A stretch of 64,000 bases of DNA from Oscillospiraceae bacterium (GCA_015069205.1 SVIZ01000003.1:1-64000), one strand, 5' to 3'. Shown: positions 35,888-45,605, counted from the stretch's first letter. Notes: generated by a model from the sequence alone, not told the origin. Translations and numbers: made by a program.

Positions 35888-36721
35888 ATGATAGTTTCTT
35901 TTCTTTGGTATTTCATGATCTATTCTTTTCTCGGCTGGGTTATTGAAGTCGTATTTCACGCCGTAGTAAAAGGCAGGATAATCAACCGTGGATTTCTTAA
36001 CGGTCCTTTATGCCCGGTCTACGGAGCAGGAATGTGTGCCGTGCTATGGATAAGCAGTGTGCTAAAGGCAGAGGATCCCTTGATTCTTTTCCTTGTCGGG
36101 ATGGTCTTTGCAACCCTGATAGAACTGATCGCAGGCTTCATATTGGACAGGTTGTTTCATGCAAGATGGTGGGATTACAGCTCCATGCCATTGAACCTGC
36201 ACGGCTATATCTGCGTTGCCTTTTCGATCCTGTGGGGACTTGCTGTGGTCGTAGCTGTCAAAGGCATACACCCGTGGATCAGGACAATTGTCGGACTAAT
36301 ACCCGATACTTTATCGATGATCCTTCTCGGGCTTCTTTGTATCTGTATCACAGCCGACACGGTCGTGACGGCGTTAACGATCATAGGCCTGAATAAGAAG
36401 CTCAAGGAACTCGACAGCATCAGCCGGGCCATGAGAACGATAAGCGACCGTATGACTGATATAATCGGGAATAACGCGATGAAGAACGCTCAAGACATTG
36501 GTGAGGCCAGGGTTCAGGTTGCACTCGGGAAGGCGGAACTACGAGACGACGCCGGCGAGATGTTGAAAAAGCTCGAAAAGAGATCCGAAGAGATACGTCT
36601 TTCCATTCTTGCGCACAAACATTCCGGAGCCGCCAGATTGCTTAATGCTTTCCCGACGATGATACATAAGGAGCATCAGGAGATAATATTAACCCTTAAG
36701 AACAGGATATCCGGAAAATAA
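35888..36721 (+). CDS. CmpB-family (putative ABC-transporter type IV) membrane protein
   Basis: 277 residues. About five hydrophobic helices fill residues 1-170, with the family landmarks YSFLGWVIEVVFHAV, NRGFLNGPLCPVYGAG and WWDYSSMPLNLHGYIC. The last 100 residues are soluble, charged and helical, probably a coiled coil. The family is annotated as putative ABC transporter type IV but its function is not established. It follows a truncated copy of itself and faces a TetR gene that may control it. The ATG follows AAGG at a rather long distance. Confidence 0.85.
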   Translation: MIVSFLWYFMIYSFLGWVIEVVFHAVVKGRIINRGFLNGPLCPVYGAGMCAVLWISSVLKAEDPLILFLVGMVFATLIELIAGFILDRLFHARWWDYSSMPLNLHGYICVAFSILWGLAVVVAVKGIHPWIRTIVGLIPDTLSMILLGLLCICITADTVVTALTIIGLNKKLKELDSISRAMRTISDRMTDIIGNNAMKNAQDIGEARVQVALGKAELRDDAGEMLKKLEKRSEEIRLSILAHKHSGAARLLNAFPTMIHKEHQEIILTLKNRISGK

Positions 36722-36814
36722 AACAAACCGGAGATGATGAGACGGCAGCGAGATCACTTCCTGCAGGCTCAGCTGGCATGATGCGGAAAAATCCTGATCT
36801 GGTGCCGACCTTTA

Positions 36815-36842
36815 CAAAAAAGAGCCGCCCTAAGGCGGCCCC
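36815..36842 (-). terminator. Intrinsic terminator after the SPFH gene
   Basis: On the minus strand GGGGCCGCC pairs with GGCGGCTC around TTAG and is followed by TTTTTTG. The 36722-36814 stretch before it holds nothing I can name. Confidence 0.85.
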
Positions 36843-36872
36843 GTAATGGATTTATTTAAGAACCGATGGATC

Positions 36873-38246
36873 TTATTCGATCTTTGTACCGCACTCAGGG
36901 CAGAACTTAGGCATATTGCCGTCAGCGGGCTTGTAGCCGCACTTAGGGCAAGCTGTAGGTGCTGCTGCAGGCTGAGGCTTACCGCAGTTACCGCAGAACT
37001 TACCTGTATTGCCTGTCTGACCGCAAGAGCATGTCCAACCAGCTGCTGCAGGTGCCGGCTGAGGCTGTCCGCAGTTGCTGCAGAACTTACCTGTGTTGCC
37101 AGCCTGGCCGCAAGAACATGTCCAACCTGCTGCTACGGGAGCTGCCTGCTGAACGGGAGCCTGAGCTGCGCCACCGAAGAAACCGCCCTGCTGAACAGGA
37201 GCCTGCTGAGCTGCATTAATTCCTGCTGCTGTAGCCTGATTGCCGCCTACTGCGCCCATCATACCAAGGCCCATGAATCCGTTAACTGCGCCGTTAGCGT
37301 TAGCACCGGCTGCCTTCATAGCCTCTGTCTGACCGAGAGCTACAGCTGCACCGAGAGCACCGGGATCCTGACCATAGAGCTTTGCTTCGTCGACCTTCTC
37401 GATTCTCTCACGTGACTTATCGTCAGGTGTAACGGAAGCGATAGCAACAGTCTCTACAACGATACCTCTCTTCTGGAGCCATTCGTCATCAAGGCAGTCA
37501 GCCATATATCTTCTGAACTCACCCTGCTTTGAAGGCAGTGTTGAGAACATAATGCCGTTCGGGTAAGGACCGCCGCACTTATTGAGTGTCTCTGTTATAT
37601 TGTCAAGGAACTCAAGACGAGGCTGCATCGGCTTAGCAGGTGTTCCCATGAACTCTGCTACTGTGTACTCATCCTTAACGTTACCTACGATGTTTCTGAA
37701 GAATGTAACAGGATTCTCAACTCTGAATGAGAATGTACCGTTCAAACGGATATAGATGTTACGGTATTCAGGGTCTGCGTAAGGTACCGGTGAAGGTGTA
37801 CCGAAGTTCTGATTCATCATCTCGAGCTTGTTTACGAAGTAAACTCTCTGCTGCTGCTGAATCTCTCCGCCCATCTTCATACGGTTCCAGATATCACCGA
37901 TGGACTGCTTTACATTCTCACCGAAATTCTTGTTAGCAAGAATTGAAGGAGCTGTGGATGTATCCCACTTATAAGCGCCTGCATCGGAAACAACGTCTAC
38001 GATCTCACCATTGTTAACGAGGAGACAGAAGCATCCCTCAGGTACGTTGATGACGGAGCCGTTAGAGATAACTTCGGAATTACCCTTGTTTCTGCCCTTC
38101 TCCATCTTATTGGCACCCTTCTTAACAAGGATATCCTGTCCCAAAGAATCCTGAGTAAAAAACTCAAGATACTGATCCTGAATCTGGCTGGAAATTGAAT
38201 CAAATGTTGTTCCTGCCACATTCTTGATTAAGCTAATCAATCCCAT
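36873..38246 (-). CDS. SPFH/YdjI-like protein with three C-terminal zinc ribbons
   Basis: 457 residues. The first 270 or so match the YdjI-type SPFH domain (virion-core-like family): MGLISLIKNVAGTTFDSI, VINVPEGCFCLLVNNGEIVD, ADPEYRNIYIRLNGTFSFRV. After a Gln/Ala-rich linker come two near-identical zinc ribbons, CSCGQAGNTGKFCSNCG and CSCGQTGNTGKFCGNCG, and a third with CPKCG and CPECG. In Bacillus the YdjI relative is recruited to membranes during phage-shock-type stress; a scaffold role here is an inference. It has its own promoter and terminator. Confidence 0.88.
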   Translation of the reverse strand: MGLISLIKNVAGTTFDSISSQIQDQYLEFFTQDSLGQDILVKKGANKMEKGRNKGNSEVISNGSVINVPEGCFCLLVNNGEIVDVVSDAGAYKWDTSTAPSILANKNFGENVKQSIGDIWNRMKMGGEIQQQQRVYFVNKLEMMNQNFGTPSPVPYADPEYRNIYIRLNGTFSFRVENPVTFFRNIVGNVKDEYTVAEFMGTPAKPMQPRLEFLDNITETLNKCGGPYPNGIMFSTLPSKQGEFRRYMADCLDDEWLQKRGIVVETVAIASVTPDDKSRERIEKVDEAKLYGQDPGALGAAVALGQTEAMKAAGANANGAVNGFMGLGMMGAVGGNQATAAGINAAQQAPVQQGGFFGGAAQAPVQQAAPVAAGWTCSCGQAGNTGKFCSNCGQPQPAPAAAGWTCSCGQTGNTGKFCGNCGKPQPAAAPTACPKCGYKPADGNMPKFCPECGTKIE

Positions 38247-38294
38247 ATTTACTTCCTCCTAAGGTCTTGGTCGAAAATAACTCCGCCGATAAAA

Positions 38295-38323
38295 ATAATA
38301 TCATTTATTTGATAAAACAACAA
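38295..38323 (-). promoter_or_regulatory. Promoter of the SPFH gene
   Basis: On the minus strand TTGTTG (38323-38318), 17 bases, TATTAT (38300-38295). A perfect seven-base inverted repeat CAATGAT/ATCATTG (38321-38342) abuts it and may end the upstream pyrophosphatase transcript or serve as an operator. Confidence 0.65.
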
Positions 38324-38373
38324 TGATTTTACATAATCATTGGAGCAGATATTTGAAAAAGAAAAAGGCAATA

Positions 38374-39990
38374 TCAGCCCCACAATGCAGTCAGCATCGG
38401 GATAATCTGTTTTTTACGGCTCATTACACCCGGAAGGAACAGTTCATTGTCATGAGCTTCAGCAGAGAATGCATTTTGAATCGTATCGTCGCTGCCGATA
38501 TAAAGCAGCACGGTACCTTCAACGAGAACATCTGTCAGCATCAGCATGATCATGTCATAACCGTTCTTTTTCTTGAGCATCTCCATAGTCTCAAGGAACT
38601 CACTTTTTCTGGCGATCATTGACTTAGAGTCTACACAGATAATCTGGCTTACACCTAGTGTCTGTCCTGCAATATGGAATTCCTTGAAGTCTGTTTTGAT
38701 GAGATGCTCCGCACTCTGTTCAAGAATGCCTGAAGCATCGTAAAGCTCAGCACCTATCTCCTCTATCGATATGCCGGCGATCTTGGCAAGACGCCCGGCA
38801 AGGACCTTGTCACGTTCAGTGCATGTGGGAGACTTAAACATAACCGTGTCGGAAAGAATGGCAGACACCATAAGACCTGCCATGGCAGGAGCCGGTGTAA
38901 CGCCGCTTTCCTGATACATCTCGGCAATAATGGTCGTTGTGCTTCCGACAGTCTCATTACGCACGTTGATAGGCTGTGTTGTCTGTATGTCTGCAAGTCT
39001 GTGATGGTCGATTATCTCCAGAAGTTCTGCCTGCTCAAGGCCCGGAACAGACTGCGCCAATTCATTGTGGTCAACGAGAACTATATTCTTTCTGTTAGGT
39101 CTCAAGAGATGGTATCTGGAGAGTGTTCCGACAACTTTATCCGACTCATCAAGTACCGGATAACTTCTGAAACGGCTCTTTAAGATAGTCTCACGGACAT
39201 CATCAAGATAATCCGTAAGATGAAAACAGACTATGCCTTCACGGATGCAGACACGCTCGATCGGCATGGACTGGCAGATCATCTTCGATGTCCGGAGCGC
39301 ATCAAACGGCGTGTAGATAACACATGTGTCACGGTCTTTATACTGATCGATAAGCTCCTTATCGATGTTGACGCCGCAGAGGATCAGCGCATTGACATTC
39401 TTATCCAGAGCATATCTGATCATGTCCGGCTGATTGCCGCAGAGAACTATCTTGTCACTGTCGGTGAATGCGGGCAGATCGCCGTTTACCGGAAGTGCTA
39501 TTGTGATGTCGCCTGATATCACATCGGCACTTTTTCCGTCTTTCGCTATCTGGCCTTCGATAACCCCAAGAAGATTAAACAACGGAAGATCTGTGATGTG
39601 AGGGTTTTCGATGGTATCAAGCGTATAAGCAGCAATATCTCCTGCAGAAAGTGTGCCGAAGAGCGTGCCGTCGGAATTGACAACAGGTATCGATGTTGTC
39701 CCTCCGTCGTTCATCGTCTTCCACGCGCGGTTCAAAGTAGCCGAGGGCTCTAATACAGGTGGTTTATCAAACTCGATATCACTTACCTGCGTCCTTACGT
39801 CCTTGATCCTTACCGGAGACTGGAAACCGAATTTGGCAAGCATTCTCTTGGTCTCATCGCTTAAGTGATCTAATCTTCCGGCAACATAATTCCTGTCCCC
39901 TGCTGCATTTCGAAGTGCGGCATAAGCCATTGCGGAAACAACAGCATCCGTATCAGGGTTTCTGTGGCCTACAACATAAACCGTATTCAT
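38374..39990 (-). CDS. ppaC: Manganese-dependent inorganic pyrophosphatase with CBS and DRTGG domains
   Basis: 538 residues of the CBS-regulated family II pyrophosphatase. Metal motifs are GHRNPDTDAVVSAMAY at the N-terminus, VLVDHNE, and IIDHHRLAD; DHHA2 follows (SRKKQIIPML at the end, with SRKKQ binding phosphate). Between the first and second halves of the DHH domain lie a CBS motif, a DRTGG domain (about 115-230) and a second CBS motif, which in related enzymes bind adenine nucleotides and switch activity. It removes pyrophosphate, also produced by GlgC and nucleotide synthesis. Confidence 0.93.
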   Translation of the reverse strand: MNTVYVVGHRNPDTDAVVSAMAYAALRNAAGDRNYVAGRLDHLSDETKRMLAKFGFQSPVRIKDVRTQVSDIEFDKPPVLEPSATLNRAWKTMNDGGTTSIPVVNSDGTLFGTLSAGDIAAYTLDTIENPHITDLPLFNLLGVIEGQIAKDGKSADVISGDITIALPVNGDLPAFTDSDKIVLCGNQPDMIRYALDKNVNALILCGVNIDKELIDQYKDRDTCVIYTPFDALRTSKMICQSMPIERVCIREGIVCFHLTDYLDDVRETILKSRFRSYPVLDESDKVVGTLSRYHLLRPNRKNIVLVDHNELAQSVPGLEQAELLEIIDHHRLADIQTTQPINVRNETVGSTTTIIAEMYQESGVTPAPAMAGLMVSAILSDTVMFKSPTCTERDKVLAGRLAKIAGISIEEIGAELYDASGILEQSAEHLIKTDFKEFHIAGQTLGVSQIICVDSKSMIARKSEFLETMEMLKKKNGYDMIMLMLTDVLVEGTVLLYIGSDDTIQNAFSAEAHDNELFLPGVMSRKKQIIPMLTALWG

Positions 39991-40023
39991 ATATCGATCC
40001 CTTCCGGAACTAACGGTTCCAAA

Positions 40024-40701
40024 TCAGTATGCGTAATGGATCTTTCTCTCCATTCTGAAGAGTTCATGATCTTTAAGCTTTCCTTCAGGAATGTCAACGC
40101 CTTCCATCACACAGTTGGCTATAAGCGGAATACCCGTAAGCTTTGAAGCTTCAAGGATCTTCTTCTCTCCTTCTTCGAGCATCTCCGCAGTAGTCTCTTC
40201 CAGAAGATTCGTATTGTTGAGATAACCGTCGATCTTAAAGCCTGCCGCAGCAGTAAGCTCATTTGTCATTACCGCGATCTGCTCAGGATCTGAAGTAAAC
40301 GGTCTTAACGTGTTAACTGCCATGTAAATGGCTGTATCCGTATTCTCGATCCTCTTTCGGATGGAACCGAGAACGATGGCACCCATATCTTCTCCTCCGA
40401 TATCGAAAATGCCCTGATAGGATTCATCATCGAATATAACGTACATTTCAGGAGTAAGGACAGGAGCATCAACGTTGGAACCGGCATACAAAGGTGTGAT
40501 CAGCCTTATGCCTGCTTCTTCAAGAACCGCGCCGCAGTCTGATGAACGGTAGAAAGGATTAACGATATCAAGATCTGCTATGAGAAGCTTCTTGTCCGGC
40601 AGAGCTTTACGCTGGGCAAGAGACATGTTGACTGCGATCTCGGATTTACCGCTTCCGTAAGCGCCGATGATGATCGTTAAACGGTGGTCAAGATAAAACA
40701 T
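40024..40701 (-). CDS. P-loop ATP/GTP-binding protein
   Basis: 225 residues. Walker A IIGAYGSGKSEIAVN, a Walker B-like KKLLIADLDIVNPFYRS and GIFDIGGEDMGA show a SIMIBI-type NTPase related to ParA/MinD-like proteins. Close relatives in Clostridia often lie beside the 2-oxoacid:ferredoxin oxidoreductase genes; here that operon is about 8 kb away. The ATG overlaps the stop of the ABC-2 permease by one base (TGATG). Function unknown; a chaperone or maturation role is speculative. Confidence 0.75.
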   Translation of the reverse strand: MFYLDHRLTIIIGAYGSGKSEIAVNMSLAQRKALPDKKLLIADLDIVNPFYRSSDCGAVLEEAGIRLITPLYAGSNVDAPVLTPEMYVIFDDESYQGIFDIGGEDMGAIVLGSIRKRIENTDTAIYMAVNTLRPFTSDPEQIAVMTNELTAAAGFKIDGYLNNTNLLEETTAEMLEEGEKKILEASKLTGIPLIANCVMEGVDIPEGKLKDHELFRMERKIHYAY

Positions 40702-41768
40702 CAGAACAAATTCTTCCTTCCGAAAACAAAGTAACCATATCCTCCGATAACAAGAATATATATCAGGGATCTGACAACATATGTGGTATTGAGCTGGGCA
40801 TAAGAGAGGTGCATCGAATCCGTGTGTTTGAAATCTTTGGGCTGAAGATTACACATATCCGGATTGTACATGCCACTGGTCAGATTCACTGAGAAATCAA
40901 TCTCATCAGTGTAATCGGGATTACTGGCAATAGCCTGTGACAGATCTGCGGCGTAATCCTGGTTAAAGCCAAGATTGGTAATGAGATAGACCGGTCTTCC
41001 CACTTTCCATGCCATTCCGAGGTAAAAATCCTTATCGTAGTTTTCTTCGAGAAATTCTACCGTCTCATCGGTCATAAGACCTTCTTCGACCATCTCTTCA
41101 TAACGCTCATGTCTCTTCTCGATATAGTCATCTACAGCTTTACCCGGCAAATTAAATTTGAATAAACCGAATACTGTTGTTGCCGTAGAAACAAACATAA
41201 CGACGAGGATCGACATAATGATAGGCAAAGCACGCTTTCTGAACACGAGAGACAGCGCTACTGCCATGACAGTAAATACAAGCACAATGCAAATTCCGAC
41301 CATGTGTCTGATAAACATCTCGCCGCCATTAAGGTTAACGCCGAATCCTGTAATAAGTAATCCCAGCAGGGCAAAGCTTATGTAAACGATGCATAATGCT
41401 ACCGTAGCAGAAATCTGCGAGATGATGTATGAGAAGAATATCGATGTTCTCGAATGGCCTGCGGTTACCTTGTTCCTGACTATACCGTCAGAGAAATCCT
41501 TACCTATGTGAATACATGTAAAGAGTGCAACGAACTTAGGCAGATCATTTACAAATGCAATGGAAATGATCCATGTAAAATACCTTATTTCCGCATCAGA
41601 CATTTCATAATCTGCAAATGACATGTCGGTATCCATAAACGTCAAACCGATAATGATCCGGTAGAAAACTGCAACTAATAGAGGCCACAAAATACAGTAA
41701 CCGCAGACAATTTTGAAAAATACGCTTTTAAAGAGACGTCTGAATTCAAACTTTAAAAGATTAAGCAT
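40701..41768 (-). CDS. ABC-2-type transporter permease
   Basis: About 355 residues with six hydrophobic helices: one near 20-40, a cluster between about 95 and 210, and one near the C-terminus (LIYILVIGGYGYFVF). A loop of about 100 residues before the last helix is likely extracytoplasmic. I use the ATG at 41768 with GGAGG eight bases upstream, overlapping the ATPase stop by eight bases; a GTG at 41777 is possible. With the ATPase it forms a BcrAB or lantibiotic-immunity style exporter; cargo unknown. Confidence 0.85.
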   Translation of the reverse strand: MLNLLKFEFRRLFKSVFFKIVCGYCILWPLLVAVFYRIIIGLTFMDTDMSFADYEMSDAEIRYFTWIISIAFVNDLPKFVALFTCIHIGKDFSDGIVRNKVTAGHSRTSIFFSYIISQISATVALCIVYISFALLGLLITGFGVNLNGGEMFIRHMVGICIVLVFTVMAVALSLVFRKRALPIIMSILVVMFVSTATTVFGLFKFNLPGKAVDDYIEKRHERYEEMVEEGLMTDETVEFLEENYDKDFYLGMAWKVGRPVYLITNLGFNQDYAADLSQAIASNPDYTDEIDFSVNLTSGMYNPDMCNLQPKDFKHTDSMHLSYAQLNTTYVVRSLIYILVIGGYGYFVFGRKNLF

Positions 41769-42669
41769 GAGACTCACCTCCTACAAGGTTAACAAAGTAA
41801 GTCTCAAGATCAGTCTCCTTTGTTACGACTCTGGCGATATTAGCGCCTGCATCATTTGCGGCAAGGACGATATTGGTAAGGTTATAATAGCCCTTCGCGA
41901 AAACAACACCTGATGCACTGTCATAGGTCGTTGTAAGTCCCTTCGCATTAAGCACCGGTATAAGCTTTTCGGGATTTGCCGAATAAAACTCTGATACAAG
42001 TCCGCCCGCATTCTCAACTGCTTCGGATCTTGCCTCCTTAACGACTCTGCCTTTCTCTACAAAAGCAAAATCGGTGGCAAGCTTAGCAAGTTCCGAGAGG
42101 ATGTGGCTCGAAATGATTATCGTTACACCCCTCTCCTTGTTAAGCTTTTCAAGCACTTCACGGATCTGGATGATACCCTGCGGATCAAGACCGTTAATAG
42201 GCTCGTCAAGGATAAGAAGTTCCGGATTACCGGCCATCGCCATGGCAATACCGAGTCTCTGGCGCATACCCAGAGAGAACTTGCCTGCCTTCTTCTTGCC
42301 GGTATCACCAAGTCCCACAAACGCAAGGTTCTGATCAATGGTCTCATCGATCTTAAGGCCCAGATTAATGTACTGGTAAATGAGATTATCTCTTGCCGAA
42401 GCATTTGAATAGATCGAGGGAAGCTCGACCAGTGCTCCGATGTTACCGAGTTTCTTGTGATCGAATCCGTATTCGACCGTTCCTGAAGTAGGCTTCTGAA
42501 GACCTGACATAATTCTCATTATCGTGGTCTTACCTGCCCCGTTCCTTCCGACTAGTCCGAAGATAGAACCTTTAGGCACGGAAAAAGTCATATTATCAAG
42601 AACATGAGCTTTACCGTAATCTTTGGAAACGCCATTAACTTTAATAACGAAATCCGTATTTTCTGACAC
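41761..42669 (-). CDS. ABC transporter ATP-binding protein (BcrA-like)
   Basis: 302 residues. Walker A GRNGAGKTT, signature FSLGMRQRLGIAMA, Walker B LLILDEPINGLDP and the switch His in IIISSHIL are intact. SLGMRQRLG in place of LSGGQ is the mark of the bacitracin/lantibiotic immunity branch. The last 80 residues form an accessory domain. It leads a three-gene unit with the permease and the P-loop protein. GGAG lies upstream of the ATG. Confidence 0.92.
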   Translation of the reverse strand: MSENTDFVIKVNGVSKDYGKAHVLDNMTFSVPKGSIFGLVGRNGAGKTTIMRIMSGLQKPTSGTVEYGFDHKKLGNIGALVELPSIYSNASARDNLIYQYINLGLKIDETIDQNLAFVGLGDTGKKKAGKFSLGMRQRLGIAMAMAGNPELLILDEPINGLDPQGIIQIREVLEKLNKERGVTIIISSHILSELAKLATDFAFVEKGRVVKEARSEAVENAGGLVSEFYSANPEKLIPVLNAKGLTTTYDSASGVVFAKGYYNLTNIVLAANDAGANIARVVTKETDLETYFVNLVGGESHA

Positions 42670-42745
42670 GACTTATTCTCCTTATTACCCTTTTGTCAAA
42701 TTTGAATTAAGTCATATTATAACAAAATGGGATATAAGAGAATAA

Positions 42746-43351
42746 TCAGGTCTTAACAAGCTTTCTTGCACGCTCGCCGATAATTACCGCAGCAATAAGT
42801 TTTACGATATCAGGGATGATGAACGGAATGACACACATGGTCATAACTGCACCAAGACCGATGGGACCCGTCTTTGCAGCATAAACGGTCATAAACCAGA
42901 TAACACCTACGATATATAAGACTACTTCAAATATGACTGAATTAATTGCGCCGAATATCCATGTTTTGACTGTGGAAGTCATAAGTTTCTTGAAAATAAG
43001 CTTTTCTAAAAGCCAATAGATCAGTCCGGCGATCAAAAATCCGACAAGAAATCCGCCGGTAGGACCGATAAGAGATGTTACTCCGCCTTTGAAGCCGGCG
43101 AAAACTGGGATTCCGCAGGCACCCATCACAAGATAGACCAGGATAGAGATCGTGCCTCTTCTTCCGCCGCAGGTAAGCATTACCGCAAGGATCGCCATAG
43201 TCTGCAAAGTAAAAGGAACCGGTCCTAACGGGATGCTGATCCATGAACACACTGTTATCAGGGCTGCAGATATTGCAATAAGAACGAGATCATATATAAA
43301 TACCCTGTTTTTAGTTACTTTTGACTTTGATTTAGCGCTTGCTTCTGACAT
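42746..43351 (-). CDS. bioY: Biotin transporter BioY (ECF S component)
   Basis: 201 residues with about six membrane helices. Family hallmarks: WISIPLGPVPFTLQTMAI, the Gly-rich YLVMGACGIPVFAGFKGG and SLIGPTGGFLVGF. It binds biotin and works with a shared ECF module, not encoded here. I start at the ATG at 43351, which has GAGG before it, rather than the longer frame to 43414. It is a single gene. A biotin-repressor site could not be identified. Confidence 0.93.
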   Translation of the reverse strand: MSEASAKSKSKVTKNRVFIYDLVLIAISAALITVCSWISIPLGPVPFTLQTMAILAVMLTCGGRRGTISILVYLVMGACGIPVFAGFKGGVTSLIGPTGGFLVGFLIAGLIYWLLEKLIFKKLMTSTVKTWIFGAINSVIFEVVLYIVGVIWFMTVYAAKTGPIGLGAVMTMCVIPFIIPDIVKLIAAVIIGERARKLVKT

Positions 43352-43423
43352 TGTAAACCTCTTTGCGTTTTTAGTTGACAATCGAGATTTTACTCTTCTG
43401 TTTTCAGAAATCAATAGGAAAAA

Positions 43424-44419
43424 TCAAAACTGGTACTTGGGCCAGATGCCCTTCTTATCGTGGGTATGTTCAGGAAGCTGATAAAGGTCATGACCCGGAT
43501 AGTCGTTACCTTCAACGATAACGGGACCATCGGGCGTAATGCATACGTCCCAGCCGATAAAACCGACCTGAGGAACTACCATAGCCGCCTTTGTACACAT
43601 CTCAAGAACCTTATCCCACATCGGGAAAACGAATCCCTTAAATACGGCACCTGTCATGGGGTGCTTCTCATAAAGGACCTTGGTCTTATCTATGGGGAAA
43701 TCCGTGATCTCTCCGGTCTTCTCATCAACGGGAGCCGTCATGCCGCCGTTGTTGAAGTTATCAACGCTGTGACCGTAATTACCGAATCTGCAGCATGCAC
43801 TTGCAACGTGCACCTTGCCGTCTCTCTGGATGGTAACAAGTCTTACGGTATTAATAGCATAGGGATAAATGGCACTTACCGCCGGGTGCTGGACGATCAT
43901 CTCCTCAAAGAAATGGGGGCGCTCCATGTTAACGAGTCTCTCATAAATGGCTTCGGCGGGTTCAGCCTTGCAGTCGACCTTCTCGACTGTCTTGCCGCAT
44001 GAACCAAGATCGGCCTTTGCCATGAGGAAATCGTGATCGTTGATGAAGTTTATTACTTCCTGCTTGTTATCTTTTCTTATCTCGATCCACTTGCGTCCGA
44101 GGAATTCTCCGAAACGCTTGTTGAATTCGATCTTGTTATCGATAAGGTCCGTATATGCAGGATCGTTATATCTCTTTACCAGGTCGTAATTACGGCCTCT
44201 GGTGATATATGTGTCACGCTCCTCGTCGGTGAGGTTATACATCTCGTAGAGCCAATAATCCATGTATCCGGCACCGAACTTCCTTCCGCAGTGGACCATA
44301 TCGAAAAATATCCACACACGGGACTTCCCGCTCTTCTGGTGGATATCCTTGATCTTGGCATTCATCGCCTTATAGTCCATACGCGTAACGCGTCTTATCA
44401 GATACTTTAAATTCGGCAT
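43424..44419 (-). CDS. Sugar-transfer-associated ATP-grasp protein
   Basis: About 331 residues of the ATPgrasp_ST family, often found in clusters that modify surface polysaccharides or teichoic acids. Seen here: FLMAKADLGSCGKTVEKVD as a lysine/ATP-binding segment, YPYAINTVRLVTIQRDGK, GGMTAPVDEKTGEI, and the metal-binding VGFIGWDVCITPDGPVIVEGN. It probably ligates a carboxylate to an amine or similar acceptor. The start is uncertain (ATG 44419 chosen; no clear ribosome binding site). It is divergent from ddh, and no glycosyltransferase is near. Confidence 0.8.
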   Translation of the reverse strand: MPNLKYLIRRVTRMDYKAMNAKIKDIHQKSGKSRVWIFFDMVHCGRKFGAGYMDYWLYEMYNLTDEERDTYITRGRNYDLVKRYNDPAYTDLIDNKIEFNKRFGEFLGRKWIEIRKDNKQEVINFINDHDFLMAKADLGSCGKTVEKVDCKAEPAEAIYERLVNMERPHFFEEMIVQHPAVSAIYPYAINTVRLVTIQRDGKVHVASACCRFGNYGHSVDNFNNGGMTAPVDEKTGEITDFPIDKTKVLYEKHPMTGAVFKGFVFPMWDKVLEMCTKAAMVVPQVGFIGWDVCITPDGPVIVEGNDYPGHDLYQLPEHTHDKKGIWPKYQF

Positions 44420-44523
44420 AGGAGAATTATAATACAACGAACCGTTTTTTGTTACACTCCTTAAACTTCGCTACAAATATACCTAAAATCCCCAAATCCT
44501 CCGAAAGAATGTTGCAGACAATA

Positions 44524-44532
44524 TGCTATAAT
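44524..44532 (+). promoter_or_regulatory. Extended -10 promoter of ddh
   Basis: TGCTATAAT is an extended -10 (TG-N-TATAAT), about 60 bases before the ATG. The -35 region is weak. Confidence 0.6.
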
Positions 44533-44595
44533 TCTGTTCGAATATAAATAGATAAGTAACCTTTTGTTACTTCATAGCATAAGGAGGATTCCCAA

Positions 44596-45582
44596 ATGGC
44601 AATCAAAATCGGCATTTTAGGCTACGGCAACCTCGCAAAAGGCGTAGAGCTCTCTATCCGTCAGAACCCTGACATGGAACTTGCTGCCGTATTCACAAGA
44701 AGAGACCCTTCCACAGTTAAGACTCTTACAGAAGGCGTTGCAGTCGTTCCTTCTTTCGAAGCTGCTGACTGGAAAGACAAGATCGACGTTCTCGTCATCT
44801 GCGGAGGTTCTGCTACAGATCTTCCCACACAGACACCCGAATACGCTTCAATGTTCAACGTAATCGACAGTTTTGACACTCATGCCAAGATCCCTGAGCA
44901 TTTCGCAAACGTTGACAAGGCTGCTGCAGGCTCCAACCATACGGCACTCATCTCCGCCGGCTGGGATCCCGGAATGTTCTCTATTAACCGTCTTTACGGC
45001 AGCTGCATCCTTCCCGAAGGCCAAGATTACACATTCTGGGGCAAGGGTGTATCACAGGGTCACTCCGATGCTATCAGAAGAGTTCCCGGAGTAAAGAACG
45101 GCAAGCAGTACACGATTCCTGTAGAGGCTGCCCTCGAAGCAGTAAGATCAGGTTCCAATCCCGAACTCACAACACGTCAGAAGCACACAAGAGAGTGCTT
45201 CGTCGTAGCTGAAGAAGGTGCTGATCTCGCCCTCATCGAGAAGACGATCAAGGAAATGCCCAATTACTTCGCAGATTACGACACAACAGTACACTTCATC
45301 TCCGAAGAAGAGTTCGTAAGAGATCACTCAAGGATCAACCACGGCGGCTTCGTATTCCGCACAGGCAAGACAGGTGTTAACGGCGAGAACAAGCACGTTA
45401 TCGAGTATTCATTGAAGCTTGATTCCAACCCTGAGTTCACAGGTTCCGTTCTTACAGCTTATGCAAGAGCAGTATACCGCCTCTCACAGAAGGGTGATTA
45501 CGGCTGCAAGACAGTTTTTGACATCGCTCCTGCACTCCTCTCTCCTCTTTCAGGAGAAAATCTGAGAGCTCACATGCTTTGA
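44596..45582 (+). CDS. ddh: meso-Diaminopimelate dehydrogenase
   Basis: 328 residues. An N-terminal Rossmann fold (IKIGILGYGNLAKGVE) binds NADPH; AVFTRRDP, VLVICGGSATDLP and NVIDSFDTHAKIPEH follow as in the Corynebacterium-type enzyme, and the substrate region includes SAGWDPGMFS, FWGKGVSQGHSDAI and the C-terminal GDYGCKTVFDIAPALL. It makes meso-diaminopimelate in one step, for lysine and peptidoglycan. AAGGAGG precedes the ATG. Single-gene unit with promoter and terminator. Confidence 0.96.
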   Translation: MAIKIGILGYGNLAKGVELSIRQNPDMELAAVFTRRDPSTVKTLTEGVAVVPSFEAADWKDKIDVLVICGGSATDLPTQTPEYASMFNVIDSFDTHAKIPEHFANVDKAAAGSNHTALISAGWDPGMFSINRLYGSCILPEGQDYTFWGKGVSQGHSDAIRRVPGVKNGKQYTIPVEAALEAVRSGSNPELTTRQKHTRECFVVAEEGADLALIEKTIKEMPNYFADYDTTVHFISEEEFVRDHSRINHGGFVFRTGKTGVNGENKHVIEYSLKLDSNPEFTGSVLTAYARAVYRLSQKGDYGCKTVFDIAPALLSPLSGENLRAHML

Positions 45583-45605
45583 TTTATTCTTAACCGGATT
45601 TAGAA

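Noticed and set aside
35738..35959. 73-codon minus-strand frame
   Set aside because: It is antisense to the truncated and full CmpB-like frames, which have family motifs; this one has none.
36846..37415. 189-codon Leu/Cys/Ser-rich plus-strand frame
   Set aside because: It is the antisense shadow of the zinc-ribbon repeats of the SPFH gene.
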